This document shows positions 48,860 through 61,087 of a DNA stretch of 64,000 nucleotides, one piece after another. Source of the DNA: Turbatrix aceti (Eukaryota > Nematoda > Chromadorea > Rhabditida > Panagrolaimidae); NCBI GenBank assembly GCA_963969345.1, contig OZ017768.1, positions 6,658,718 to 6,722,717 on the forward strand, read 5' to 3'. Position 1 is the first letter of the stretch, and every line of letters begins with the position of its first letter. Below the pieces are notes generated by a model. The model saw only the letters and a list, made by a program, of their open reading frames with translations, did not search any database and was not told the origin of the DNA. The translations under genes and the position numbers were made by a program.

Positions 48860-51800
48860 ATGGTTCCAACTGCTACCTGGAGACGAAGACTGAGGCGAAA
48901 GAGGCTCACCTGGATCGCGGTTTTTGCTGTCCTGCTCGTATGCATTGGCATTGCCCTGGCAATTACGCTGATAACTATTTTTGCGGGTCGGCAGACGGTG
49001 TACCAGTTCAGTCAATGTAAGTTTAACGAAGCTGATATGTGTGTTTTTGAGATTCTAGACTGATTTTAGTGCCTAATATTACCTTCCTCACAATCAGCTT
49101 TTACAGTCCAAATATCGTAACCGGAGTTCGCAGTATCGGTTCGTATACGGTAATTTTTAGTTTGAAAACAGAACAACATAAATAAAAAAAATTGTGCTTC
49201 AGAACGATGTACTATCCCTCCTCAATGGCACTATCAACAACTGGGATCCATATTTCCAAAATGAGAGCCTAGCAATCAATTTTTATAGCTACCCGGTGTC
49301 GGGAGCGCCATCTCTTTCCAAATTCTACCGTACAAAGGACAGTGCAATAGCCGGGTTGAATAGTCTTCAGACAGATCAAATAAACGTGACAGCGAACCAG
49401 GTGCCAAACATGGTGGGTTCAGTCGCCGCATACAAGCAGTATCTCGGAATCAATGACAATCCTAAAAACAGAATGCTCATGATTTTCACGCCGCCCGTTG
49501 AAGCATACCAAGGAAATGGGTACGTTTTACATACAATTATTTTCATCAAAATTGTATTGTGAATCGGTTTGTTTCAGGCTGCGAGATCAGGATATCGCGT
49601 CGGCACACATTTTGCTCCAGAATGTGACTTCATCGATGAACAGAAGTGTTTTTGTCGACTTTACATCCTGTATCTGGACGACAGTAAACAATTATTACAT
49701 TCTCTGCGGGGACAATGTCAACGTTGCAAACCTTACTGGCACTCTTCATGGCACTGGCAGTAACCCTGTGACCACAACGACTGTTTTGCCGACTTCAACC
49801 AGTACAACAGAATCCAGCACATCTGTTTCTGTTGAAACCACGTCACTTGTTTCGTCGACGACGAGTTTGGAAACTTTATCAACGGAAACTTCAACTGCGA
49901 CACCGCCTTTAACGACTACAGCGGGGACTGGGTCATCTCAGACAATTCCTGGAACTTCTACAGGCGTCACCTCGTCATCGACAGCTGCAGTGGCGACAGA
50001 GACAACGGCGACACCTCCGTCAAATTCAACTACCACTGAAGCACTAACAACATCCACTTCGTCATCTACAGCGACGGTAGTAACACCGGAAACCACTGTC
50101 GCAGCAAACAGCTCTGTATCTACTTCGGTAACAGCGTCAACGTTGACAACAGTGACAACGGAGACAACGACACAGAACGCAACATCTCCCTCAACGACTA
50201 CGAAGACTCCACCTGCCAACAACGCGACGGCAATACATACTACGTCGTCACTGACAACGGGCACTTCTCCGGAGTCTACCAGTGTTGCACCAACCGTATC
50301 ATCATCAGAAGCAACGCCTCCGGCTACGCCAGCTTCTACTTTGTCATCTGAAGCGACAGCAAGCACGCCAAGTTTATCTACTTCAGAAACAACGTTTTCA
50401 GGTAGTACTTTAACCACCGTAACCTCAGCAACGTCGTCTTCTTCGACAGAACCCGTCACCGGCACCGTCTCCGCTTCTCCGACAACTACTGCTTCTTCGA
50501 CAGAATCTGTCACAACCACTGCTCCTGTCTCTTCGACGGTCACTGTATCAGGATCAACGTTGTCGTCAACTTTAACATCTGAAACGACTCCGGCGACTTC
50601 TCCAAGCACATCAAGTTTAGCGACATCGGAAACGACATTGACTTCTGAGTTGACGACATCTGCTGAACAATCATCGACGTCAGTGTTTAGCTCTACGGTT
50701 ACAGGCAGCACTTTTTCGACAGAAACCTCTCCAACCACTTCGCCATCTGCATCTACCGAATCTCTGACAACTACTGTTTCTGCGTCATCCAGTGTTACCG
50801 TATCGGAGTCAACGTCGCCGTCTACTTTGACATCTGAATCCTCCCCGGAAACTTCTCCAATCACGTCCAGTTTATCCACATTTGAAACAACACCCTCAAC
50901 CTCTGCGATATCGACTTCGGAGTCGACGACGTCTGCTGAACAGTCATCGACGTCAGCGTATAGCTCAACGGCTACAGGCAGCATTTCCACGACAGAAATC
51001 TCATCGACCACTTTCGCTGTCTACTTTAACATCTGAAACGTCTTCATCCGCTACGAACACGCCAGGGTCATCCACATCGGAAGCTACATCCCCCTCTTTG
51101 ACGACATCAACGTCCGAGTTTACGACGGCTACTGAATTGTCATCAACTTTGACTCCTACGGAAATATCCTCAATTTCTACAGAGTCAACCTCAGGGGCAA
51201 CAGGCACAACAGAAATTACATCAACGACATCGTTGTCTTCTTCTGCTTCTACGGAAGAGGCGTCCTCTATATCGACCCCTGAGTTGACTTCAACGTCACC
51301 CGTGACTGCGTCGAGTACTGAAATTTCTACGGAATCGCCACCACCTTCTTCAACTTTGACCACAGCTTCAGAGACAACGTCAGGGGAGACAGCTACAACG
51401 GCGTCAGTCTCAGCATCAACGTTGGAGACAGAAAGTACTACATTATCTTCAACGCAGCTGTCATCTACGGAGACTACATCTGAAAGCACTTCTGAATCAT
51501 CGACAGTAACATCTAGTGAACCGACTTCAACTTCGTCCGGTGAGCAATCAACGTTGACGTCGTCGTCAGCGTCTACGGAAGAAATTTCATCCACAACGTC
51601 ACCTGCAACAATTTGGACGTCAACAGAAGCAACGACATCTTCGATTGAGATTTCGACAACGACAGGTTTTTTTGCCTTTTGATTAATTATGGGTATAATT
51701 AACGATTTTTTAGAACCTCTGCACCTCAACGAAATTGACATCGTTTTTCTTATGAATTGTAACGTAGAAAAATCGGCAAAAGATGTTTTTTTCCAAATAT

Positions 51801-52620
51801 CAAACAACAGCAACAACGGAATGCTTCCGTGGACCTTTGGAGAAAGCAACGTTCGAGTTGCTTTTCCTTTTCCCATTGGTTGGATATCGCCATTCTACAC
51901 TACTCTGTTTAACATTTATCTTGACAACAGTTCTGAAATTGCGTTTTTTTGGAGTGCGTATTCGCAAGCCGATGTCTGGAGCGATGTTTGTGATAATACA
52001 ACTACTGAGTATGTTTTTTTTACCAAAACTTTCAATTACTTTTTTAAAAATTGAAAACAAAAAGGGCACATTTGTAGGCCGTTTGATAAAAATCGTAAAC
52101 TAAAAGTTCAATGTTTTCAGCTTCGAGAGTGCGTTTAACGCTTCATCTTTTTTGCTAAACTCAAATGATCCCAACAAGCCACTTGCTTTTATTTTCTACA
52201 CAAACGACTTTGCTTATACGAATTATTCACTCCCGCAATGTTTTCAAAGAAATAACATCACTGTAATTTATATCAGTGATAACGGTACAACGGGCTACCT
52301 AAACCCGAACAGCACCAATTTTGCAGAATCTGTTAATTATGAATTAGTAAATGCAAAAAGTGAGTTTTAATCGCTGAACAAAATGTCATTAAAAAAAATT
52401 ATTCACTCAAAAAAATTATGAATTTTTTTCAGAGACAACTTACAGTCCATCAGAATGCCCTTCGTCTAAAAACGGTAGAAAAGACCCCCTGAGCCCGGTC
52501 AGTAACAATGCTAACAGGCAGGATTTTTCACTTTTCACCGTGTTTTTAACCGTTGTTTTCGGACTTTTGATGTCTTCAACTCCCAGATGTGTTCGTCCTA
52601 TCGAATCTGCAAAGAAATAA
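48860..52620 (+). CDS. Membrane-anchored Ser/Thr-rich (mucin-like) protein with vWA-like ends
   Basis: Exons 48860-49016, 49070-49149, 49203-49519, 49578-51665, 51714-52008, 52121-52359 and 52433-52620. N-terminus: a basic cytosolic stub RRRLRRKRLTW, then a signal anchor IAVFAVLLVCIGIALAITLI. Next is a domain of about 190 residues with the layout of a von Willebrand A fold (ITFLTISFYSP, NDVLSLLNGTINNWDPYF, KNRMLMIFTPP) but no MIDAS DxSxS motif. A stretch of about 640 residues of Ser/Thr (TTSTS, SSTE units) follows, then a second vWA-like domain (EIDIVFLMNCN, LAFIFYTNDFAY, ITVIYISDNG) and a C-terminal hydrophobic segment FSLFTVFLTVVFGLLM. Exon 4 has one frame change near 51015 relative to the paralogue; the total is 3364 nt, one over. 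The stop TAA overlaps AATAAA (52616-52621). Likely an epithelial surface glycoprotein (inference). Confidence 0.75.
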
Positions 52621-52621
52621 A
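52616..52621 (+). terminator. Poly(A) signal AATAAA overlapping the mucin-like gene 1 stop
   Basis: Reads AAG AAA TAA ATA, the same arrangement as at the PSTK stop. Confidence 0.5.
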
Positions 52622-53136
52622 TATAAGAACTGACGACCAGCCTGATGACTCGCTGTGTAAAACTGTTAAACAAGGTGTAGCAGCTCTGAAAGGTGTAGGT
52701 GTTGTATGTAGCTGATAAACCCTTTTATCGGACGCAAATCATAGCTCTACAGGTATAAAAAATATTTGGTGCTAGACAAGTGCAAATTACGTCTTTTACG
52801 GCGAAACAAAGCACAGTTAAGCAATAAAAATCATCATAGGTTTTCGGAATGAAAAAGTGTTGTAGTGCAAAATTAAAAGATCGTAAGGTGCCAGAAGGGC
52901 GTCACCGCAGCTTGCAGCTCTATCTCCCCTTACTCCAGTTGCTATCGGACCACTCCTTTCCTTTAATCATTGGATTTTATCATTCAAAGCATAATACGCC
53001 TTTTTCGGGCGAATTTTTTTGTCAAAGTGTTGTGCGAGGGATTTTACGCTGCGTCCTCCAAACAAAAAAAAAGTGTACTAGGTGATTATTTGAGTTTTTT
53101 AAGACTGTTTGATAACTACATATTTCTGGCGCGTGG
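52621..53136. promoter_or_regulatory. Upstream region of the mucin-like gene 2
   Basis: Has TGATAA and TTATC close together (about 52713-52728), a GCCAGAAGGGCGTCAC block at about 52890 shared with gene 1, and TTATCATTC before GCATAATACGCC matching TTATCACTC before GTATAATACACC at gene 1. Confidence 0.4.
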
Positions 53137-56100
53137 ATGGCTCCGACGGCCACCTGGAGACGAAGACTGAGGCGAAAGAGGCTCACCTGGATCGCGGTTT
53201 TTGCTGTCCTGCTCGTATGTATTGGCATTGCCCTGGCAATTACGCTGGTAACTATTTTTGCGGGTCGGCAGACGGTGTACCAGTTCAGTCAATGTAAGTT
53301 TAACGAAGCTGATAAGCATGTTTTTATGGGTCTAGACTCATTTTAGTGCCCAATATTACATTTTTGACACTCAGCTTCTATAGTCCAAACGCCGGAAACA
53401 GTGTTCGTAGTGCCAGTTCGTATACAGTAAGTTTTGTTCTGTTTGAAAAAAAATAAAATGTTTTTTTTTCAGAACGAAGTAGTGGATCTCCTCAACGCTA
53501 CCATCAACGACTGGGAACCGTATTTCCAAAATGAAAGACTTGCGATCAATTTTTTCGAGTATCCGAGCTCAAATGGACGATCTCTGGCAAAGTTTTACAG
53601 AACAAAAGACAGCACAATCGCTGCGTTGAATAATCTTCGCGCGAACCAAATAAATGTGACTACGGGCCAAGTGCCAAATATGCCGGGTGCCGTCGCGGAA
53701 TACCAGCAGTACCTCAGGCTCAATGATAACCCGAAAAACAGAGTGCTCATGATTTTTGCGCCGCCCGTTGAAGCCTATCAGGGAATAGAATCGTAAGTAT
53801 TGCATGCGCACAATTAAGCACACTTGCATTGACGTAATCTATTTTGCATCCCCCGTTTCAGGTTACGAGATCAGGATATCGCGTTAGCACACGTTTTGCT
53901 CCAGAATGCGACTTCATCGATGAACAGAAGTGTTTTTGTCGATTTTACATCCTGCAACTGGACAACCGCTAACAACTATTACATCCTCTGTGGTGACAAC
54001 GCAAATCCTGCCAACCTGTCGGACACTCTCAGCGGCACTGGCAGTAACCCAGTGACCACAACGACCGTTCTTCCGACTTCAACCAGTACAACAGAACTCA
54101 GCACGTCGACTTCCGAGATCAGCACAGAAGAATCCAGCACATCTTCCGCCGAAACCACGACTACTACGTTGCCATCAACGACTACGACTGTTACGGAATC
54201 TTCATCGACTTCTACGTTGATTACTTCGACATCGACTGAGATACCGATCACAACTCCGTTGACTTCAACTACATCTGAAGCGCTAACAACACCTACTACG
54301 GTTCCTACAACAACGGAAGTAACGCCAGAAACAACGATCCCTGTCACCAGCTCTGTGCCGAGTACGACTACAACGTCCACGTCGACAACAACTGCAACGG
54401 TGACAACTACGCAGACCATAGAGTCTACGTCGACGCCAATCAGTTCTTCGGCATCCACAACCCCTGAAACGCTGTCGACAACTTCTGAACCTAAAACGAC
54501 TACAGAAGTGCCTTCGACGTCGATTGCGCCCCCAACGACATCGACATCTGTTCCGACTACAACCACGACAGAAACAGAAACTACTCCGGTTTCTACCACT
54601 GAACAGACGACCTCTACGGAGCTTTTAACTACGCCTGCCACATCGACATCGCTACCCACGACGATTCCCTTGACCACGGAAACTGCTACGTCCACGTCAG
54701 CAACGACACCTGCTCCCAGTTCTGAGACTACCACACTGACGGCATCGACATCGACATCGACGGCAGTTGTAACAGAGACCACTACACCGGTCACAACTCC
54801 CTCGTCAACAGAAACGATAACGACGTCAATTGCCTCTTCGACATCCGCGACCACTGAATCACTTTCGACAACTTCTGAATATGTTACATCCACAGAAGTG
54901 CCTTCTACGTCGATTGCGCCCACAACGACATCGACTTCTATTCCGACCACGACGACGACAGAAACGGAAACCACGCCGGAACAATCGACTTCTACAGAGC
55001 TCCTAACAACGCCGTCTACATCGCCTTTGTTGCCTACGACGATTCCGACAGAAACGACAGAAACAGTGACACCCACGCCCGTAACGACACCTGCCACCAG
55101 CTCGGAGCCTATCGACACTGACGGCGTCCACATCGACGGCAGTTGTAACAGAGACCACGCTCTCGTCAACAGAAGCCATAACGACGTCAATTCCTATTTC
55201 AGCGTCCACGACCACTGAAACACATTCGACAACATCTGAATCTGAAACATCCACAGAAGTGCCTTCGACTTCAGTTGTGTCTTCAACGGCAACGACGACA
55301 GAGTCCGTTTCTACAACAACCACGTCGGAAACAGAAACTACGCCGGTTTCTACCGTTGAACAGTCTACTTCTACGGAGTTTCCAATAACGTCTGCCGACA
55401 TCGCACTGACGACAGTTGCTCTGACTACTGAAACCACTGAAACAGTTGCGTCCACGTCAGAAACATCACCAGAAACAATTAGTACGTCTGAGTCTTCCAC
55501 TTTGACAGCCTCGTCAACGTTGACATCAGAAGGCACGAGTTCAGTAACTAATACGCCTACGACGGAAACATCAACTTTGGGTCCAACAAGCAGCGCATCC
55601 GTTACGACAACTGAAACATATTCTTCTTCATCTCTGGAGACGAGCACTTCTCCGGAGTCGACCAGTGTTTCTTACACCGAAACAAGTGTGCCATCATCAG
55701 AAGCAACGTCTCCGGCTACGCCAGCTTCTACTTTGTCATCTGAAGCGACAACAAGCACGCCAAGTTTATCTACTTCGGAAACAACGTCTTCAGGTGGTAC
55801 TTCAACAGCAGAAACATCAACGACACCGTCTTCCTCAACAGAATCTGTCGCAACTACTGCTTCCGTGTCGTCGACAACTGCTGAATCAGAATCAACTTCG
55901 TCAGAAACTTTGACATCTGAATCATCTCCAGCGACTTTTCCAAGCACTGCAAGTTTATCCACATCGGAAACGACATTGACTTCTAAGTCGACGACATCTG
56001 CTGAACAGTCATCGACTTCAGTGTTTAGCTCAACGGTTACCGGCAGCATCATTTCGACGGAAACCTCTTCAAACCACTTCGCCGTCTTCATCTACAGAAT

Positions 56101-57930
56101 CTCTGACAACAACTGTTTCTGCGTCATCAAGTGTTACTGTATCGGAGTCAACGTCGCCGTCTACTTTGACATCTGAAACGACTCCGGCGACTTCTCCAAG
56201 CACATCAAGTTTAGCGACATCGGAAACGACATCCTCGACTTCTGACGCTTCGAGTCGACGACGTCTGCTGAACAATCATCGACGTCAGCGTTTAGCTCTA
56301 CGGCTACAGGCAGCACTTTCTCGACAGACATCACTCCGACCACTTCGCCGTCTGCATCTACCGAATCTCTGACAACCACTGCTCCTGTCTCTTCGACGGC
56401 CACTGTATCAGGATCAACTTTGTTGTCAACTTCAACATCTGAAGCGACATCCGGCGACTTCTCCAAGCACAGCAAGTTTAGCGACATCGGAAACGACATT
56501 GACTTCTGACGTTGACAACATCTGCTGAACAGTCATCGACGTCAGTGTTCAGCTCTAGCTCAACGGCCACAGGCAGCACTTCTCCGACGGAAATCTCTCC
56601 AACCACTTCGCCATCTGCATCTACCGAATCTTTGACAACCACTGTTTCTGCGTCATCCAGTGTTACCGTATCGGAGTCAACGTCGCCGTCTACTTTGACA
56701 TCTGAATCCTCATCGGAAACTTCTCCAATCACGTCCAGTTTATCCACATTGGAAACAACACCCTCGACATCTGCAATATCGACTTCGGAGTCGACGACGT
56801 CTGCTGAACTGTCTTCAACGTCAGTGTATAGCTCAACTGCCACTGCCAGCATTTCTACAACAGAAATCTCAACGACCATTTCACCGTCTACTTTGACATC
56901 CGAAACGTCTCCATCTGCTACGAACACTCCATGGTCATCCACATCGGAAGCTAGTACATCCCCTTCTTTGGCGACATCAACGACGACACCAGGTTTATTT
57001 TGCGACTGATAACTGTTGTTAATGTTATTTTTTAGAAGCACCGTATCTACCCGAAATTGATATCGTGTTACCTTTGGCACTGTGACGTGAAATGATCGCC
57101 AGAAAGAAGTTTTCGACGAACATATCAAACGGGAACTTTTCCTCCAAATGCCCCCTGGATCTATGGGGAAAACAAAGTTCGAGTTGGTTTTCCAGTACCT
57201 ATTGGTTGGGATGGAAATTCTGATTATTTTAATAATTATGAAAACAATTCTATAGATATTGAGATTGTTTGAGGGATATATGAAGGATGCTGTTTTTATA
57301 CCTGCGATATTACAAGCACAAAGTAAGTTACTTTTATAACATTTTTGCAGTGTTCAGATTGAAATATGAAAATATATAATTGTAAAAATTATCGTGAAAA
57401 TTATCGGATATTGATCAAAAAACTTTTTTCAGCTTTGAGAGGTCGTTTAACCTTTCATCTGACTTATTGCGTCAATCAATCTAATACCAAAACGCTCGCA
57501 TTTATTTTCTATTCAAACAACTTTAATTATTCATCTTCTTTCCCAGACTGTCTTCAAAATCAAGGCATAAAGGTAATAAAAATCTAGTGATAATGAGACA
57601 CAAGGCTACTAACACTAACAGCCCCGATTTTGCCGAACTTGTCAACGCTGAATTGAAGAATGCAACAAGTGAGTATTTTAGTGTTTGAATCAGTTTTCAA
57701 AATATTTTGCAATTACAGACTTGAAGTAATTAATATTTTTACAGAGACAACTTACAATGCAGCAGAATGCAACAACCCACTTCACCGCCTGAAAGCGTCA
57801 AAAAAGCCCCCCTAAGTTTGCTCAGCAGCAATGCTAACAGACAGGATCTGCCACTTTTCACCGTATTTTTAACCATTGTTATTGGACTCTCGTTGTCATT
57901 AACTCCCGGATGTGTTCGCCCCATCGATTA
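53137..57930 (+). pseudogene. Decayed tandem copy of the vWA/mucin-like gene
   Basis: The first exons are intact and parallel gene 1: 53137-53293, 53347-53426, 53473-53792, then the long exon from 53862 to about 56992. The first vWA-like domain is open (NEVVDLLNATINDWEPYFQN, KNRVLMIFAPPVEAYQ). The Ser/Thr stretch is longer than in gene 1 and internally duplicated, but its frame breaks repeatedly (near 55105, 56072, 56245, 56445 and 56508), mostly by single added bases relative to gene 1. The second vWA-like domain begins EAPYLPEIDIVLPLAL and then meets a stop at about 57082. Exons 6 and 7 are still visible (57433 onward; 57743-57930), ending with a CVRPID-stop equivalent. The 5' portion could still make a truncated, anchored protein. 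AATAAA-like endings as in gene 1 are lost. Confidence 0.75.
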
Positions 57931-58740
57931 AACGTTCCCGATTCTGTTCGGATGCACCAATGTCAGGGTGCGGGAAAAGACATCGATCGACATCCGAGAT
58001 CGATCACGACCGCGGGTCGGGGCAGAAGAGCTATTTTTCAGTGGTTTCATGGGGGCAGGCAACCGCCTATCATGTTTGCTCTAATTTTGTCGCCTGTTCG
58101 CAGCGCGATAACGGCTCCCCGCAGCCAGCGGTCAGCCATCGTCAATCGCCCGTGTGACGGCGAACTGGAATCCAATCGGTCGACTGGGAGTGTTGCTGTG
58201 CTCTGCGTGACACCATTTGCCTTCGTCGCGCGCCTTCTGTGGCGGTCAGCCCTCCTCTCTTCCATCCCTGGATGGGTGCGGGCGGTGATGAGGGGAGGTT
58301 GAGCAAACTCGTTCGTTCGCCTCATCCTCCTCGTCGTCGGTCGCCTCGCTGAGTTCCGATCAAAATTGAGGGGATGATTTGGCCTCGATTTCGCACGCTT
58401 CTGTTTGTTTATCCAGGACGTTTTTTTTGGAGCAAAAATTAATTTTGGCGTTAAAAAATGGCGTGAATCTAGTTTTTTTTTTGATTTGTAGTCCGATATT
58501 TTTGTCCAGAAACCATTTTGATATTCGAGGCGGTTCCCGAAATTTTTCGCTGGCGCGCAGGAACCGGTCTCGGCTCAAAAAAGCTGTTCTTATGGGCTGG
58601 TTTTTTGCCGGCAGATGCCCCCTCAAAACAGGCTGCGTGATGATGCCCCGAGGCGGGTCGAGGGTCTGGGTTGGGTTGTCTGTCTTCGGTCAGCGCATCC
58701 ATCCACCAGCGCATCATTCCGCCAGTTTCAGTAATCCGAA
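57931..58740. other. Intergenic, upstream of the hedgehog-related gene
   Basis: About 800 bp of mixed composition with CGATCGACATCCGAGATCGA-type short palindromes near 57985-58005. No TATA box close to the start; no gene recognised. Confidence 0.4.
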
Positions 58741-60829
58741 ATGCTCAAATCGGTCGTTGTGGCATTGGCGCTTCTGCCGGCGCTGACTATTGCCTCGTAC
58801 TGTGGCAAGGCCGGCGTGCCGTATAGTTTTGAAGTTTTGCCTTCTGGTAAGTTGATCAAACAACCAAAAATACCATCCACCGCATATTATCAACTTTCCA
58901 GGTGCTCCGGTGCTCGGATGCGCCCAGCCTAGCTGCGTGGTCTCCCCCGACGATTTCGTAGAGGACAGCGAATTCCTCACCGACGGCACCGGCCAGATCG
59001 ACGGATTCTTCCGTGAAGGCGATCGCGCGCTCAAGCGTTATCGCCACGAATCAGCGCCGAAACTCGTCGCGGTTCGTTTTTGTTGACTGAACATTCAAAA
59101 TCGTCAAAGTCCATTTTAGAACTGCTCCGACGGCTTCAGCCAGCTCAGTTGCCCCCGCAAAAACCAGTGGGTCGGCGGCATCGAGTACATCGACCATCCT
59201 CGACAGCCGTAAGTACCCTTTTCACCTGATTTCGCTTTTTCGAACCCCCTAAACCCCTCATTTCAGCCTAATCCTGCAATGCTGCCAGTTCGACGGCCTT
59301 CGCTTCTCCCAGGAAGTCGGTATGACCATCGTCGGCCCCGGTGAGGCCATCACCGGCGGCGAGGTCGTGCGCAACGGCCGCCAGATCAGCTTCGACGTCG
59401 TCGCAAACGTGCGCAAGATCGTCCAATCCGGTCACGGTCACAAGTTCGTTTTTGTTCTTGTTCTTCATATTTTTTCTGTCGACCAAGTAACAGGTTACTG
59501 GTTCTTTGCAGGCCCTCTTACGAAGTGACCGTGCGTCGCATGAACTGTCTCCCTGACCCTCCGGAGGCCGCTGTGGATTGTAGGACACGCGTGATGGTTG
59601 CCAATTAATCTAATTTTCTTTTTTTTTTTTCAGTTGACAAAGAAGTGCCCGCTGAAATTCTTCGCGTGTTGTCGTCCGCCAAGCCCAAGGGCTTCGGGAC
59701 GCAGCAAAAGTTCGAGAAGAACGCCGGAGGCGGCAAGAAGACCGACGTCAAGTACAAGAAGGGGTGCGTGTTTATTTCTTTGAATGATCGAAAATCGTCT
59801 AAATTTTTAAAATCTGGTTTATCTGACCCTTCTTTTTTCTCTTTTCTTTTTTTCAGTGAACAGAACAATCTCGGAGTCGAGACTGAGCCTGCGAGCGTTG
59901 CTGTCAACTCTCAGGCTGGCGGCGCGGAAGTCGTCCAGCCCGCACCCCCGGCCCAATCCGTTGCTCCTGAAATCGTCCAACCCCGCCCTGTGCCCGGCTT
60001 CGGCGCTCCGGTGACCCCGGCTCCGCTCCCGACCCTCCCGCCCTTCGGAGTGACCCTCGGCCCCGAGTACTACCGAACCAGCACGTCTACCTGGGACATG
60101 GCAGTCAGCAACCAGCCCCCTCCCCCGACCTATGCCAACGGTGACACCGTCTTCCCGACCATTGGCACGGGTTATATGACGACTCCTTCGTACCCCACCT
60201 TCGCCCCCTTCCCGGGACCCGGAGTGACCCCTCCCCCGCCTCCGCCCGCTGGCTTCGGACTGCCGCCCCAACCTGCCCCGGGCTTCGGAGCGTTCCCCGG
60301 CTTCGCTCCTCTGCCCCAGCCTCCCCAGCAGCCATTCCCAGGCTTCGGCCAGGTGCAGGTGCCGGCCACCAGCGGTGGTGGCAGTTTCGGCGCTATTCCT
60401 GCCCAGGCATCAGTTGACGCACCCGCTCAACAGCAGCTTCCGGCCCTTGTTCAGCCTCCTCCATTTTCGACTGTGGAGAGCCAGGGCGCGGCTGCTGCTC
60501 GTGGAGCTGCTGAAGCCGCTGCTGGTGCTGGTGCTGGTGCTGGCCAGGCCCAGGGAGCACCCCAGGCCCCTGTTCCCGCCCAGGCCCAGGCAGCACCCGT
60601 CTACCAGCCACCCGCCTTCACCGGCTTCCCGACCCTGCCCCCTCCCCCGCCGTTCACGTTCGCAACTCTGCCGCCTTTCACGTTCGCCACGCTTCCACCC
60701 CCACCTGCACCTGCGCAGGGCGGCGCCGCCGCGCAGGGCACTCCCCTGCTCTTCCCCGGGTTCGCGCCTCTCCAGTTCCCGGCTCTCGCCCCGCTCAACG
60801 CGCCTTCCGGGGCTCCTACGAAGCGCTAA
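58741..60829 (+). CDS. Nematode hedgehog-related secreted protein (wart/qua type) with Pro/Ala-rich tail
   Basis: Exons 58741-58846, 58902-59071, 59120-59208, 59267-59443, 59512-59579, 59634-59763 and 59857-60829; sum 1713 nt, 570 aa. Signal peptide MLKSVVVALALLPALTIAS. The cysteine domain has YCGKAGVPYSFEVLPSG, GAPVLGCAQPSC, GTGQIDGFFREGDR, LSCPRKNQWVGGIEYI, LILQCCQFDGLRFS, PGEAITGGEVVRNGRQISFD and VTVRRMNCLPDPPE. This is the conserved N-terminal domain of nematode hedgehog-related proteins (warthog/quahog group), involved in cuticle and molting biology in C. elegans. After a basic segment (FGTQQKFEKNAGGGKKTD) the last exon encodes about 320 residues rich in Pro, Ala, Phe and Gln. There is no Hint (autoprocessing) domain before the stop. 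Variant poly(A) ATTAAA at 60936-60941. Confidence 0.85.
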
Positions 60830-61087
60830 ATGCTGAAAGATCTGACTGGTTGGTCCCCCCGCCTAACTTATTATTGTTTTAAACTAATTTAATTATTGCA
60901 CCTCGTCAAGTGTCATATCCGTCGTTGATGTCTGAATTAAACACACCAAAAAATGGTTCGGAAAAAAAACCCATAACATTTTTCACACCCATAACAAAAA
61001 TTGGATTGCACAGAGAAAGACTGACTGATGCGAGGGCGGGCTGAATCAGCCAACACGCAGCGTACAGATAAAATCACCAACCTAGGC

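Noticed and set aside
49938..51011. 357-aa minus-strand Val/Asp-rich frame, and similar ones at 51001-51876, 53979-55190 and 55672-56091
   Set aside because: Reverse reading of ACA/TCA/GAA codons of the Ser/Thr stalk gives Val/Asp/Ser automatically.
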